Shown here piece by piece: positions 28,422 to 37,725 of a stretch of 64,000 bases of DNA. This stretch comes from Amaricoccus sp003258405 (GTDB taxonomy: Bacteria > Pseudomonadota > Alphaproteobacteria > Rhodobacterales > Rhodobacteraceae): NCBI RefSeq assembly GCF_043226085.1, contig NZ_CP171225.1, positions 2,480,001-2,544,000 of the forward strand, read 5' to 3'. The notes beneath the pieces were generated by a model, which saw only the letters and a program-made list of their open reading frames with translations, made no database searches and was not told the DNA's origin. Position numbers and translations under genes: made by a program. Each line of letters starts with the position of its first letter. The stretch's first letter is position 1.

Positions 28422-31073
28422 ATGAACGCGGTCGTCACGCCGATGATGGCGCAGTATCTGGAGATCAAGGCAGGGCACGCCGATGCGCTGCTCTTCTACC
28501 GGATGGGCGATTTCTACGAGCTTTTCTTCGAGGATGCCGAGGCGGCGAGCGCCGCCCTCGACATTGCGCTCACCAAGCGCGGCAAGCATCTCGGCGAGGA
28601 TATCCCGATGTGCGGCGTGCCGGTCCACGCCGCGGAGGGCTACCTGCTCACCCTCATCCGCAAGGGCTTCCGTGTCGCCGTCTGCGAACAGACCGAGGAT
28701 CCGGCGGAGGCCCGCAAGCGCGGCTCGAAATCCGTGGTGCGGCGCGAGGTCGTCCGGCTCGTCACCCCGGGCACGCTGACCGAGGAAAGCCTGCTCGAAA
28801 GCCGGCGGCACAATTACCTCGCGGCCTTTTCCGACATTCGCGGCGAGGGCGCCTTTGCCTGGGTCGATCTCTCGACCGGAGACGTGACCGTCGCCCCCTG
28901 CCCGCGCCTGCGCCTCGGGCCGATGCTTGCCCGCCTCGCCCCGCGCGAGGTCCTGCTGAGCGAGGCTCACGAGGACGAGCTGCGCGGCCTGATCGCCGAA
29001 GCCGGCGGCGTCGCAACGCCGCTGGCGCGCGCCAGCTTCGAGTCCACCCTCGCCGAAGGCCGGATCGCGAACGTCTACAAGGTCGCCTCGCTCGACGGCT
29101 TCGCGAGCTTCGGGCGCGCGGAGATCTCGGCGCTCGGCGCGATCATCGACTACCTCGACCTGACCCAGAAGGGCCGCCTGCCCTTCCTGAAGCCGCCCGC
29201 CCGCGAGACACCCGGTGGCCTCATGCAGATCGATGCCGCAACCCGGCGCAATCTTGAACTGACCCGCAGCCTTTCCGGCGGGCGCGAGGGCTCGCTCCTC
29301 GCCGCGATCGACCGCACGCTGACCGGCGCGGGCGCGCGGCTGCTCGAGGCGCGGGTGAACGCGCCCTCGACGGATGTCGGCGCGATCCACGCCCGGCAGG
29401 ATGCGCTTGCCGTCTTCGCCGAGGACAGAGGGCTCGCCCGCCGGGTGCGCGAGGGGCTGCGCAAGGTGCCGGATCTCGAACGCGCGCTCTCGCGGCTCTC
29501 GCTCGACCGGGGCGGGCCGCGCGATCTCGCGGCGATCCGCGACGGGCTCGGCGAGGCCGAGCGGCTGAGCGAACTCCTGCCCGCCGGCGGCCCGGATCTG
29601 GTCGTCGCTGCACAGGACGCGATGCGCGGGCATGACGAGCTGATTTCGCTTCTCGATGCCGCCCTTGTCGCCGAGCCGCCGCTGCTCGCCCGCGATGGCG
29701 GCTTCATCGCCGCCGGCCTCGATGCCGAGCTCGACGAGACCCGCCACCTCCGCGACGAGGGCCGCGGCGTGATCGCCGAGCTTCAGGCGGAATACGTCCG
29801 GCAGAGCGGCGTCAATGCCCTCAAGATCAAGCACAACAACGTGCTCGGCTATTTCATCGAGACCCCGGCAACCCACGCGACCCGGATGATGAGCGCGCCG
29901 CTCAACGAGCTCTTCGTCCACCGCCAGACCACGGCGAACGCGGTCCGCTTCACCACCCTGCCGCTGTCCGAGATCGAGACCCGCATCCTCAATGCAGGCT
30001 CGCTCGCGCTCCAGATCGAGAAGCGGATCTTCGAGGACCTGCGCCAGGCGATCCTCGCGGCCGCCTCCCGGATCGGCGCGACGGCCAAGGCGCTCGCCGA
30101 GATCGACGTGGCCGCGGGCTTCGCCGATCTCTCCGCCTCCGAGGGCTGGGTGCGCCCCGAGGTTGACGCCTCGCGCGCCTTCGCGATCACCGAGGGCCGT
30201 CACCCGGTGGTCGAGCAGGCGCTCCGGCGCACGGGCGAGAGCTTCGTTGCCAATGACTGCGAGCTGAGCGCGGGCGGCGCGAGCGCCCGGCCGATCTGGC
30301 TTGTCACCGGCCCCAACATGGCGGGCAAATCGACCTTCCTGCGCCAGAACGCGCTCATCGCCCTGCTCGCGCAGATCGGCGCGCATGTGCCCGCGCGGGC
30401 CGCGCGCATCGGCGTGGTGGATCAGCTTTTCAGCCGCGTGGGGGCGGCCGACGATCTCGCCCGCGGCCGCTCGACCTTCATGGTCGAGATGGTCGAGACC
30501 GCGGCGATCCTCAATCAGGCCGGCGAGCGCGCGCTCGTCATCCTCGACGAGATCGGCCGCGGCACAGCCACCTATGACGGGCTCTCGATCGCCTGGGCGG
30601 TGCTCGAACACCTGCACGACGGCAACCGCTGCCGCGGGCTCTTCGCGACCCATTACCACGAGCTCACCGCCCTCACCGCGAAACTCCCGGGCCTGCGGAA
30701 CGCCACCGTCGCGGTGCGCGAATGGGAGGGCGAGGTGATCTTCCTCCACGAGGTGCGCGACGGCGCCGCCGACCGCTCGTACGGCATCCAGGTCGCGGAA
30801 CTCGCGGGCCTGCCGAAAGCGGTGGTGGAGCGCGCGCGCATCGTGCTCGAGGCGCTGGAGGAAGGCGAACGGCAGCAGGGCGGCAAGGCCAAGGCGCTTG
30901 TCGACGATCTGCCGCTCTTCAGCCGGATGCTCGAAGCGCCCGAGACGCCTACGAAGGCCAAGGGCGCTTCGCCGGCGGTCGAGGCACGGCTCAGGGCGGT
31001 CTCGCCCGACGAGCTCACGCCCCGCGACGCGCTCGCGCTCGTCTATGAGCTGCGGGCGCTGATCGAGGCGTGA
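28422..31073 (+). CDS. mutS: DNA mismatch repair protein MutS
   Basis: An 883-residue MutS1. The N-terminal mismatch-binding domain has FYRMGDFYELFFEDA (the Phe-X-Glu lies here), connector and lever domains follow, and the ATPase has Walker A GPNMAGKST, Walker B LVILDEIGRGTAT, and the ATHYHEL motif. It recognises replication errors and recruits MutL. The ATG at 28422 starts the conserved protein. Convergent grpE ends 10 bp downstream. Confidence 0.98.
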   Translation: MNAVVTPMMAQYLEIKAGHADALLFYRMGDFYELFFEDAEAASAALDIALTKRGKHLGEDIPMCGVPVHAAEGYLLTLIRKGFRVAVCEQTEDPAEARKRGSKSVVRREVVRLVTPGTLTEESLLESRRHNYLAAFSDIRGEGAFAWVDLSTGDVTVAPCPRLRLGPMLARLAPREVLLSEAHEDELRGLIAEAGGVATPLARASFESTLAEGRIANVYKVASLDGFASFGRAEISALGAIIDYLDLTQKGRLPFLKPPARETPGGLMQIDAATRRNLELTRSLSGGREGSLLAAIDRTLTGAGARLLEARVNAPSTDVGAIHARQDALAVFAEDRGLARRVREGLRKVPDLERALSRLSLDRGGPRDLAAIRDGLGEAERLSELLPAGGPDLVVAAQDAMRGHDELISLLDAALVAEPPLLARDGGFIAAGLDAELDETRHLRDEGRGVIAELQAEYVRQSGVNALKIKHNNVLGYFIETPATHATRMMSAPLNELFVHRQTTANAVRFTTLPLSEIETRILNAGSLALQIEKRIFEDLRQAILAAASRIGATAKALAEIDVAAGFADLSASEGWVRPEVDASRAFAITEGRHPVVEQALRRTGESFVANDCELSAGGASARPIWLVTGPNMAGKSTFLRQNALIALLAQIGAHVPARAARIGVVDQLFSRVGAADDLARGRSTFMVEMVETAAILNQAGERALVILDEIGRGTATYDGLSIAWAVLEHLHDGNRCRGLFATHYHELTALTAKLPGLRNATVAVREWEGEVIFLHEVRDGAADRSYGIQVAELAGLPKAVVERARIVLEALEEGERQQGGKAKALVDDLPLFSRMLEAPETPTKAKGASPAVEARLRAVSPDELTPRDALALVYELRALIEA

Positions 31074-31083
31074 GGCCGGAGAC

Positions 31084-31683
31084 TTACTCCTTGCTGGCGG
31101 GCGGCGGGGTCGGCGATCCGGCGGAGACACCCACCTGCGCCGGGCGCAGCAGCCGGTCGGCGATCATGAAGCCCACATTCATCACCTGAATGATGTCGCC
31201 GGCCTTGGTGCCCGGCACCGGAGCCTCGAACATCGCCTGATGCTGCTTGGGATCGAAGCGCTCGCCCACGGCCGGCTCCACGCGGACGATCTTGTGCTTC
31301 TCGAACACGTTCAGCAGATCGCGCTGGGTGAGCTCGATCCCTTCGATCAGCCCGGGTGCGGCGTCGCGCAGCTCGTCGGTGATATTGTCGAGCGCCCGGT
31401 CGAAATTGTCATGCACCGACAGCAGGTCGCGCGCAAAGCGCGTCGCGGCATAGAGCTCGGCGTCGCGGCGGTCCCGCTCGCCACGCTTGCGGATGTTCTC
31501 CACATCGGCCAGCGCACGCAGCAGGCGGTCCTTCAGTTCGCCGTTCTCGGCCTTGAGCGCGGCAACCTCCTCGGCCTCGATGGCCGCATCGGTGATTTCC
31601 TCGTCATCCGCATCCACGGCTTCAGGATCGTCGAGAAACGCCTCGTCCTGCATCTCGTCCAGTCTGTCCTTGCCCATTCCCAT
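31084..31683 (-). CDS. grpE: Nucleotide exchange factor GrpE
   Basis: A 199-residue GrpE: an acidic N terminus, a long coiled coil (about 30-90, with LKDRLLRALADVENIRKR) and the C-terminal beta domain with the GERFDPKQHQAMFEAP and GFMIADRLLRPA motifs. It releases ADP from DnaK. Two in-frame ATGs (31683 and 31677) are possible. It is 6 bp downstream of the hrcA stop, so the two genes form one operon. Confidence 0.96.
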   Translation of the reverse strand: MGMGKDRLDEMQDEAFLDDPEAVDADDEEITDAAIEAEEVAALKAENGELKDRLLRALADVENIRKRGERDRRDAELYAATRFARDLLSVHDNFDRALDNITDELRDAAPGLIEGIELTQRDLLNVFEKHKIVRVEPAVGERFDPKQHQAMFEAPVPGTKAGDIIQVMNVGFMIADRLLRPAQVGVSAGSPTPPPASKE

Positions 31684-31689
31684 TCCGTC

Positions 31690-32730
31690 CTAGACCTGGG
31701 ACCGGCTGGAAACCAGCCGCCCCACCAGCTGAGCGGTATAGTCGACGATCGGAACGATACGGCCATAGTTCAGCCGCGTCGGCCCGATCACACCGACCGC
31801 ACCAATGATTTTTCGATCCGCATTCATATAGGGAGAGACCACTAGAGATGAACCGGAAAGTGAAAAAAGCTTGTTCTCCGAGCCGATAAAGACACGCACC
31901 CCGTCACCGATCTCGCTGAGTTCCAGCAACTGCGCCAGATCGCGCTTGCGTTCGAGATCGTTGAAAAGCTCGCGGATGCGCTCGAGATCCGCGGCATCGC
32001 CCGTCGCCTCGAGCAGATTGGAACGCCCGCGCACGATGAGCCGCCCGCCATCCCCCGGCTCGTCGCTCCAGGTGGCAAGCCCGCTCTCGATCATCTGGCG
32101 CGACAGCGCATCGAGCTCGGCGCGGCGCTTGTCGATCTCCTCAGCAACAACGCTGCGCATTTCCGAAAGCGTGCGGCCCTGAAGGATCGCGTTGAGGAAA
32201 TTGGCCGCCGACTGCATCGCGGAGGGCGTGAGCCCGGCGGGCGGCGTGAAGAGCCTGTTTTCCACATGCCCGTCGGCCGTCACCAGCACGACGAGCCCGC
32301 GATCCGGGGCCAGGGCCACGAACTCGATATGCCGGATCGGCGCCTCGGTCTTCGGCGCGAGCACGAGGCTCGCCCCATGCGTCAGCCCCGAGAGCATGTC
32401 GCCCGCACGGTCGAGCATGTCGGGCAGATCGCCATCGGCCCGGCTGAGCGAGCGCTCGATCTCCGCCCGCTCCGATCCTGCCACGTCACCGATCTCGAGA
32501 ATGCCGTCCACGAAGAGCCGCAGGCCGAGCTGGGTCGGAATGCGGCCGGCCGAGACATGCGGGCTGTCGAGAAGGCCGAGGTATTCGAGATCCTGCATCA
32601 CGTTGCGGATCGTCGCCGCCGAGACCTTCTCGCTAACGGCCCGGCTCAGGGTGCGCGAGCCCACCGGCTCGCCGGTCTCAAGATAGGTCTCGACCAGCCG
32701 CCGGAAGACCTCGCGGCTCCGCGCGCTCAT
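31690..32730 (-). CDS. hrcA: Heat-shock repressor HrcA
   Basis: A 346-residue HrcA. The winged helix is at the N terminus (REVFRRLVETYLETGEPVGSRTL, then ATIRNVMQDLEYLGLL), followed by the GAF-like dimer domain. It represses class I heat-shock genes such as groESL by binding the CIRCE repeat. The ATG at 32730 is chosen; a GTG at 32760 would add ten residues. grpE follows in the same operon. No CIRCE sequence is present in its own promoter or that of dnaK. Confidence 0.95.
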   Translation of the reverse strand: MSARSREVFRRLVETYLETGEPVGSRTLSRAVSEKVSAATIRNVMQDLEYLGLLDSPHVSAGRIPTQLGLRLFVDGILEIGDVAGSERAEIERSLSRADGDLPDMLDRAGDMLSGLTHGASLVLAPKTEAPIRHIEFVALAPDRGLVVLVTADGHVENRLFTPPAGLTPSAMQSAANFLNAILQGRTLSEMRSVVAEEIDKRRAELDALSRQMIESGLATWSDEPGDGGRLIVRGRSNLLEATGDAADLERIRELFNDLERKRDLAQLLELSEIGDGVRVFIGSENKLFSLSGSSLVVSPYMNADRKIIGAVGVIGPTRLNYGRIVPIVDYTAQLVGRLVSSRSQV

Positions 32731-32793
32731 TTCGCTCAAGGAAGAGGCTGCTTGCGACACGCATCGAACCCCGCGGGCTGAACCACCCACAAA

Positions 32794-32822
32794 GATGTAT
32801 GTGTCGGGGCAGGTCCGGTCAA
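32794..32822 (-). promoter_or_regulatory. Sigma-70-type promoter candidate for hrcA-grpE
   Basis: On the minus strand, TTGACC (32822-32817), 17 bp, then TACATC (32799-32794). It is upstream of both possible hrcA starts, in the divergent gap with rph. The -10 is a weak match. Confidence 0.42.
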
Positions 32823-32910
32823 TCATGAGCCGCGACGCTGGACGCCAGTGGCCCGAGCCGCTAAGGGGGGCGCCATACGAGCGATGCCACAAATTCGGGA
32901 GAATTCCCCC

Positions 32911-33624
32911 ATGCGCCCTTCCGGCCGCGCCGCTGATGCGCTCCGCCCTGTCATCATCGAGACCAACGTGACGATGCATGCCGAGGGTTCCTGCCTCGTC
33001 AGGATGGGCGACACCCACGTCCTCTGCACCGCGAGCGTCGAGGAAAACGTACCGCCCTTCATGCGCAAGACCGGCCTCGGCTGGGTCACCGCCGAATACG
33101 GCATGCTGCCGCGCGCCACCACGACGCGGAACCGCCGCGAAGCGACCGCCGGCAAGCAGTCGGGCCGCACCCAGGAGATCCAGCGGCTCATCGGCCGTTC
33201 GCTCCGTGCCGGCGTCGATCGCGTGGCGCTCGGCGAACGGCAGATCACCGTCGATTGCGACGTGATCCAGGCCGACGGCGGCACGCGCTGCGCCTCGATC
33301 ACCGGCGGCTGGGTCGCACTCCGGCTGGCGGTCAACAAGCTGCTGGCCAAGGGCACGATCAAGAACGACCCGATCACCGCCCATGTCGCCGCCGTGAGCT
33401 GCGGCGTCTACGGCGGCCAGCCGGTGCTCGATCTCGACTATGCCGAGGACAGCACCGCCGGGACGGACGCGAACTTCGTGATGACCGACGGCCTCGGCCT
33501 CATCGAGGTGCAGGGCAGCGCCGAGGGCGCGACCTTCACCCGCGACGAGCTGATCCGGCTGCTCGATCTCGCCGAGAAGGGTATCACCGAGCTTGTCGCC
33601 GCCCAGAAGGCCGCGGTGGCATGA
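32911..33624 (+). CDS. rph: Ribonuclease PH
   Basis: A 237-residue phosphate-dependent 3'-5' exoribonuclease that trims tRNA precursors. It opens with RPSGRAADALRPV and has the phosphate-site RGRT-type segment (SGRTQEIQRLIGRSLRA) and the DCDVIQADGGTRCASITG motif. The ATG at 32911 starts the conserved protein. It diverges from hrcA and overlaps rdgB (ATGA). Confidence 0.97.
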   Translation: MRPSGRAADALRPVIIETNVTMHAEGSCLVRMGDTHVLCTASVEENVPPFMRKTGLGWVTAEYGMLPRATTTRNRREATAGKQSGRTQEIQRLIGRSLRAGVDRVALGERQITVDCDVIQADGGTRCASITGGWVALRLAVNKLLAKGTIKNDPITAHVAAVSCGVYGGQPVLDLDYAEDSTAGTDANFVMTDGLGLIEVQGSAEGATFTRDELIRLLDLAEKGITELVAAQKAAVA

Positions 33625-34232
33625 CACGCCGGTTCAACGAGCCGAAACTCGTCGTCGCGACCCATAACAAGGGCAAGCTCGAGGAGATCCGCAATCTGCT
33701 CGAGCCCTACCGGATCGAGATCGTCTCCGCGGGCGAACTCGGGCTGCCCGAACCGGAAGAAACCGAAACCACCTTCGTCGGCAACGCCCGCATCAAGGCG
33801 CATTCCGCCGCGAAGGCGAGCGGCCTGCCCGCGCTCGCCGACGATTCCGGCATCGAGGTCGATGCGCTCGGCGGCGCCCCCGGCGTCTATACCGCCGACT
33901 GGGCCGAAACGCCCGACGGCCGGGATTTCGTGCTGGCGATGACCCGCGTGCAGGAAGAGCTCGACCGGATCGGCGCCCCTGCCCCGCGCACCGCCCGCTT
34001 CCGCTGCACCCTCGTGCTCGCCTGGCCCGATGGCCATGACGAGGTCTTTGACGGTCGTGTCGAGGGCCAGTGCGTCTGGCCGATGCGCGGCGAAGAGGGC
34101 CACGGCTACGACCCGGTCTTCCTGCCGGATGGCTATGAGATCACGTTTGGCGAGATGGACCGCTGGGAAAAGAACCGCATCAGCCACCGCGCCGATGCCT
34201 TCCGCAAGTTGGTGGCGGGCTGCTTTGCGTGA
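33621..34232 (+). CDS. rdgB: XTP/dITP diphosphatase (RdgB/HAM1)
   Basis: A 203-residue pyrophosphatase that removes non-canonical purine nucleotides (dITP, XTP) from the pool. It has the family start LVVATHNKGKLEEIRNLL, the ALADDSGIEVDALGG metal motif and GYDPVFLPDGY. The ATG at 33621 overlaps the rph stop. The hemW start overlaps its last codons. The rph-rdgB-hemW order is common in alphaproteobacteria. Confidence 0.97.
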   Translation: MTRRFNEPKLVVATHNKGKLEEIRNLLEPYRIEIVSAGELGLPEPEETETTFVGNARIKAHSAAKASGLPALADDSGIEVDALGGAPGVYTADWAETPDGRDFVLAMTRVQEELDRIGAPAPRTARFRCTLVLAWPDGHDEVFDGRVEGQCVWPMRGEEGHGYDPVFLPDGYEITFGEMDRWEKNRISHRADAFRKLVAGCFA

Positions 34233-35385
34233 GGATTGGCAGTCCGGCGGCTTCGGGGTCTACATCCACTGGCCCTTCTGTGCCTCCAAATGCCCGTATT
34301 GCGATTTCAACAGCCATGTCTCGGCGCGCGTGGATCACGCACGCTGGCGCGCTGCCCTCGCGGCCGAGATCCGCGCCACCGCGGCGACCCTGCCCCGGCG
34401 CCAGGTCACCTCGGTCTTCTTCGGCGGCGGCACGCCGAGCCTCATGGAGCCCGAAACCGTCGGCGAGGTGATCCGCACCATCGCCGAGGTCTGGGATCTC
34501 GCCCCCGGCACCGAAATCTCCCTCGAGGCCAATCCGACCTCTGTCGAGGCCGGAAAGTTCCGCGCCTTCCGGGACGCCGGCGTCAACCGCATCTCGCTCG
34601 GTGTCCAGGCGCTCAACGATCCCGACCTCAAGGCGCTCGGGCGGCTTCACACCGCGGCCGAGGCGATCGGGGCCTTCGAGACGGCCCGCGCGGTCTTCGA
34701 GCGGGTGAGCTTCGACCTGATCTATGCCCGGCAGAACCAGAGCCGCGCCGCCTGGGAGGCGGAACTGCGCGAGGCCATCGCCATCGCGGTCGATCACCTC
34801 TCGCTCTACCAGCTCACCATCGAACCCGGCACGCGCTTCGGCGATCTCTTCGCCCGCAGCCGGCTCCGCGGCCTGCCCGATGACGGGCTGTCGGCCGACA
34901 TGTACGAACTCACGCAGGAAATCTGCGCCTCCTCCGGCCTGTCGGCCTATGAGGTCTCGAACCACGCCTGGCCCGGCGCCGAATGCCGGCACAATCTCGT
35001 CTACTGGCGCTACGGCGATTACGCGGGCATCGGCCCCGGCGCCCACGGCCGGCTGACCCGCTCGGGCGAGCGCGCGGCAACCGTCGCCTATCGCGATCCC
35101 GCCGAATGGCTCGCAGCCGTCGAGCGCACTGGCAGCGGCATCGAGTCCACCGATACGCTCGATGCCGAGATCCAGTCCGAGGAAATGCTGATGATGGGCC
35201 TGCGGCTCACCGAGGGCATCTCGCTCGCGCGCCATGCCGCCCTCGCCGGAGCGCCGCTTGCCATCGGCCCGATCGAGGCGCTCGAAGGCCTCGGCATGGT
35301 CCGCCACGCGGGCGATCGCCTCACCGTCACGGAAAAAGGCCGCCCCGTCCTCAATGGCGTGACTAAATCCCTTTTATTTCAATAG
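34225..35385 (+). CDS. hemW: Radical-SAM heme chaperone HemW
   Basis: A 386-residue radical-SAM protein. The cluster motif CXXXCXXC is CASKCPYC near residue 20, preceded by VYIHWPFC; SLEANP and the HemW-type GVQALNDPDLKALGR segment follow. HemW carries heme to respiratory proteins and is related to HemN but lacks its activity. The start is a TTG at 34225, overlapping rdgB by 8 bp; no ATG fits. Only 1 bp separates its stop from that of convergent parB. Confidence 0.94.
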   Translation: MREDWQSGGFGVYIHWPFCASKCPYCDFNSHVSARVDHARWRAALAAEIRATAATLPRRQVTSVFFGGGTPSLMEPETVGEVIRTIAEVWDLAPGTEISLEANPTSVEAGKFRAFRDAGVNRISLGVQALNDPDLKALGRLHTAAEAIGAFETARAVFERVSFDLIYARQNQSRAAWEAELREAIAIAVDHLSLYQLTIEPGTRFGDLFARSRLRGLPDDGLSADMYELTQEICASSGLSAYEVSNHAWPGAECRHNLVYWRYGDYAGIGPGAHGRLTRSGERAATVAYRDPAEWLAAVERTGSGIESTDTLDAEIQSEEMLMMGLRLTEGISLARHAALAGAPLAIGPIEALEGLGMVRHAGDRLTVTEKGRPVLNGVTKSLLFQ

Positions 35386-35386
35386 A

Positions 35387-36262
35387 TTATCCGCCAAGCC
35401 GCTGGCATAGCCCGTCGAGCTCCTCAAGCGAGGTGTAGCGGATGCGCAATTCGCCCTTCTGCTGCCCCGGCTTGTGGTTGATGAGCACCTGCAGCCGCAG
35501 ATTGGCCGAAAGATCCTGCTCGAGCGCGCGGGTGTCCGCATCCTTCTGCGGCTCGACCTTTCCGGCCTTCTTGGGCTTCCGGTCGCCGATGGTGCGGGCA
35601 AGCTGCTCGGCCTGACGCACCGAGAGATCCTTCTCGACGATCTGCCGGGCAAGCTGCTCGGGATTGGCAACCGTGACGAGCGTCCGGGCATGGCCAGCCG
35701 AAAGCTGGCCGGCACGAACCATGTCGAGCACTTGCTCCGGCAGCGTCAGCAGCCGCAGCAGGTTCGCGATATGGCTCCGGCTCTTGCCGAGCACTTCCGC
35801 GAGCTTTTCCTGCGTGTGCCCGAAGCGATCCATGAGCTGACGATAGCCAAGCGCCTCCTCGACCGAATTGAGGTCCGCGCGCTGGATGTTCTCGATGATC
35901 GCAAGCTCGAGCACCTCGGCATCGCTGAGCTCGCGAATGACGCCGGGAAGCTCGTGCTTTTCCGCCACCTGGGCTGCGCGCCAGCGCCGCTCGCCGGCGA
36001 CGATCTGAAATTCACCCGGCCGATCCTGCAGGGGCCGCAGGATCAGCGGCTGGATCACACCCTTCTCGCGGATCGAGTTGGCGAGATCCTGCAGATCCTT
36101 CTCGTCGAAGGTCCGCCGGGGCTGGTTGGGATTGGGATGGATGCGTTCGATCGGGATCATCCGGTCGGGCGGCATCACCGGACGCATCAGTGAAGGTTCG
36201 TCGCTCGGCGCCACATCGGCCAGGAGTGCGGAAAGCCCCCGGCCCAGTCCCTTCTTTTCCAA
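35387..36262 (-). CDS. parB: Chromosome partitioning protein ParB
   Basis: A 291-residue ParB/Spo0J clamp protein. It begins KKGLGRGLSALL, has the CTPase motif region with AGERRWRAAQ and ENIQRADLN, a central helix-turn-helix (LAEVLGKSRSHIANLLRLL) that reads parS, and a C-terminal dimer domain. It starts with TTG at 36262, after GGGAGGGAC and 16 bp past parA; an ATG at 36370 would overlap parA by 92 bp. It loads at parS sites at 37.66 and 39.59 kb. Confidence 0.96.
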   Translation of the reverse strand: MEKKGLGRGLSALLADVAPSDEPSLMRPVMPPDRMIPIERIHPNPNQPRRTFDEKDLQDLANSIREKGVIQPLILRPLQDRPGEFQIVAGERRWRAAQVAEKHELPGVIRELSDAEVLELAIIENIQRADLNSVEEALGYRQLMDRFGHTQEKLAEVLGKSRSHIANLLRLLTLPEQVLDMVRAGQLSAGHARTLVTVANPEQLARQIVEKDLSVRQAEQLARTIGDRKPKKAGKVEPQKDADTRALEQDLSANLRLQVLINHKPGQQKGELRIRYTSLEELDGLCQRLGG

Positions 36263-36278
36263 GTCCCTGTCCCTCCCG

Positions 36279-37112
36279 TCAGGCCGTTGCGGCCACGTCT
36301 CGCGTTCCCTGAATCCGGGCGAGCAGCTCCCCGGCGAGCTTCTGATAGGCAATGCTTCCGCTGCTGGCATGATCGTAGATCAAGGCAGGAACCGCATGGG
36401 ACGGCGCTTCGCTCAACCGTACGTTGCGCGGAATGACCGTCTCATAGACCAGAGCGCCGAGATTGTCGCGCACATCCGCCTCGACCTGACCCGAGAGGTT
36501 GTTGCGCCGATCATACATCGTCAGCACGATCCCCTCGATCCGGAGCGCGGGATTGGAGTTGCTCCGCACCGTCTGGACCGTCCGCATCAGCTGCGAAAGC
36601 CCTTCGAGGGCGAAGAACTCGCACTGCAACGGCACGAGAACGGTATCCGCCGACACCAGCGCATTGATCGTCAGAAGATTGAGAGAGGGCGGGCAATCGA
36701 TGAGAATGAACTCCCGCTCGCTGAACGCCTCGATCTTGGAGCGCAGAACATCCCGCATCCGATGCAGCCGGCGCGGATCGGAGACCATATCGACATCCGC
36801 GGAGCTCAGATCCGGTGTCGCGGGAATGATCTGAAGCCCCGGAACCGCGGTCATATAGCTCTGCACATCCACGCCTTCGCGCCGGAACAGCAGGTCATAG
36901 GTGGTAAAAGTCCGCTCGGAGGGCGAGATTCCGAGACCCGTCGAGGCATTTCCCTGCGGATCCAGGTCGATCACCAGAACATCATGCCCCAGCGCGGCGA
37001 GCGCCGTGCCGAGATTGATCGCTGTCGTCGTCTTTCCGACACCGCCCTTCTGGTTCGCGATTGCGATGATGCGGGGGGTGGAGTCCTGGTCAAGCACGCC
37101 TGATAGCTCCAA
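36279..37112 (-). CDS. parA: Chromosome partitioning ATPase ParA
   Basis: A 277-residue Walker-type ATPase. The deviant Walker A is KGGVGKTTTAINL, followed by DLDPQGNASTGLG and the Walker B ILIDCPPSLNLLT. With ParB it moves and positions chromosome origins. The start is TTG at 37112, which overlaps rsmG by 23 bp; a GTG at 37097 is the alternative. It lies inside the conserved rho-to-parB operon. Confidence 0.96.
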   Translation of the reverse strand: MELSGVLDQDSTPRIIAIANQKGGVGKTTTAINLGTALAALGHDVLVIDLDPQGNASTGLGISPSERTFTTYDLLFRREGVDVQSYMTAVPGLQIIPATPDLSSADVDMVSDPRRLHRMRDVLRSKIEAFSEREFILIDCPPSLNLLTINALVSADTVLVPLQCEFFALEGLSQLMRTVQTVRSNSNPALRIEGIVLTMYDRRNNLSGQVEADVRDNLGALVYETVIPRNVRLSEAPSHAVPALIYDHASSGSIAYQKLAGELLARIQGTRDVAATA

Positions 37113-37722
37113 TTTCCAAGATGGCAGCCCGTGAATCCGTTAGGCTCGGATGCGTTCGGCAGTCAAATTGCCACAACCGCAGCGCGTCCTCGATCTCCTT
37201 ATGCACCGTCTCCCCCTTCGGAAACAAGCAAATACCCTCCGGATCGAGATGTTTTTCGGCGAATTCGAGCAGTTGTGGCAGGGGGGCAAGCGCGCGCGCC
37301 GAGATGACCTCAGCCTTGAGCGGCGCTACCGCTTCAATCCGGGCATTATGGATCGAGACGGGCACTCCGCATTCCCGCGCCACCGTGGAAAGAAACGCGC
37401 ACTTCCGGCTGTCACTCTCCACGAGATGGAATTGCGTGGATCCCCCTTCACCGGCACAGAGAACCGCCAGAACAAGCCCCGGAAACCCCGCTCCAGATCC
37501 GAAATCAGCCCAGATTCCGGCCGTTTCGGGCCTTAGGTGCCAGAGTTGCGCGGAATCCGTCATGTGGCGGTCCCAGAGCTCCAGCTCGGTCTTCCTCGAA
37601 ATGAGGTTTATTCGTGGATTCCAGCGCGCGATCAGCTCCGCATAGAGATCGAGACGCTCCATTGTTTCACGTGAAACATCGAAGCGCGCTTCAAACCCCT
37701 CTCGACCTGTCAAAACCGTCAC
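37090..37722 (-). CDS. rsmG: 16S rRNA G527 N7-methyltransferase RsmG
   Basis: A 210-residue SAM methyltransferase (formerly GidB) that methylates G527 in 16S rRNA. It has the WNPRINLISRKTE segment, the SAM motif DFGSGAGFPGLVLA and VISARALAPL. The GTG at 37722 is 3 bp past the mnmG stop. A perfect parS site (37663-37678) encodes residues VSRETM near its N terminus. Loss of RsmG gives low-level streptomycin resistance in other bacteria. Confidence 0.95.
   Translation of the reverse strand: MTVLTGREGFEARFDVSRETMERLDLYAELIARWNPRINLISRKTELELWDRHMTDSAQLWHLRPETAGIWADFGSGAGFPGLVLAVLCAGEGGSTQFHLVESDSRKCAFLSTVARECGVPVSIHNARIEAVAPLKAEVISARALAPLPQLLEFAEKHLDPEGICLFPKGETVHKEIEDALRLWQFDCRTHPSLTDSRAAILEIGAIRRA
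37663..37678. other. parS centromere site within rsmG
   Basis: The 16-bp palindrome TGTTTCACGTGAAACA matches the bacterial parS consensus perfectly. It lies in the first codons of rsmG and is the presumed ParB loading site. Confidence 0.95.
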
Positions 37723-37725
37723 GAT

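Noticed and set aside
28137..31130. A 997-codon minus-strand open frame
   Set aside because: It is antisense to mutS, whose own frame is plainly conserved.
32731..33627. Long upstream extension of the hrcA frame
   Set aside because: It is antisense to rph; HrcA homologues begin near 32730.
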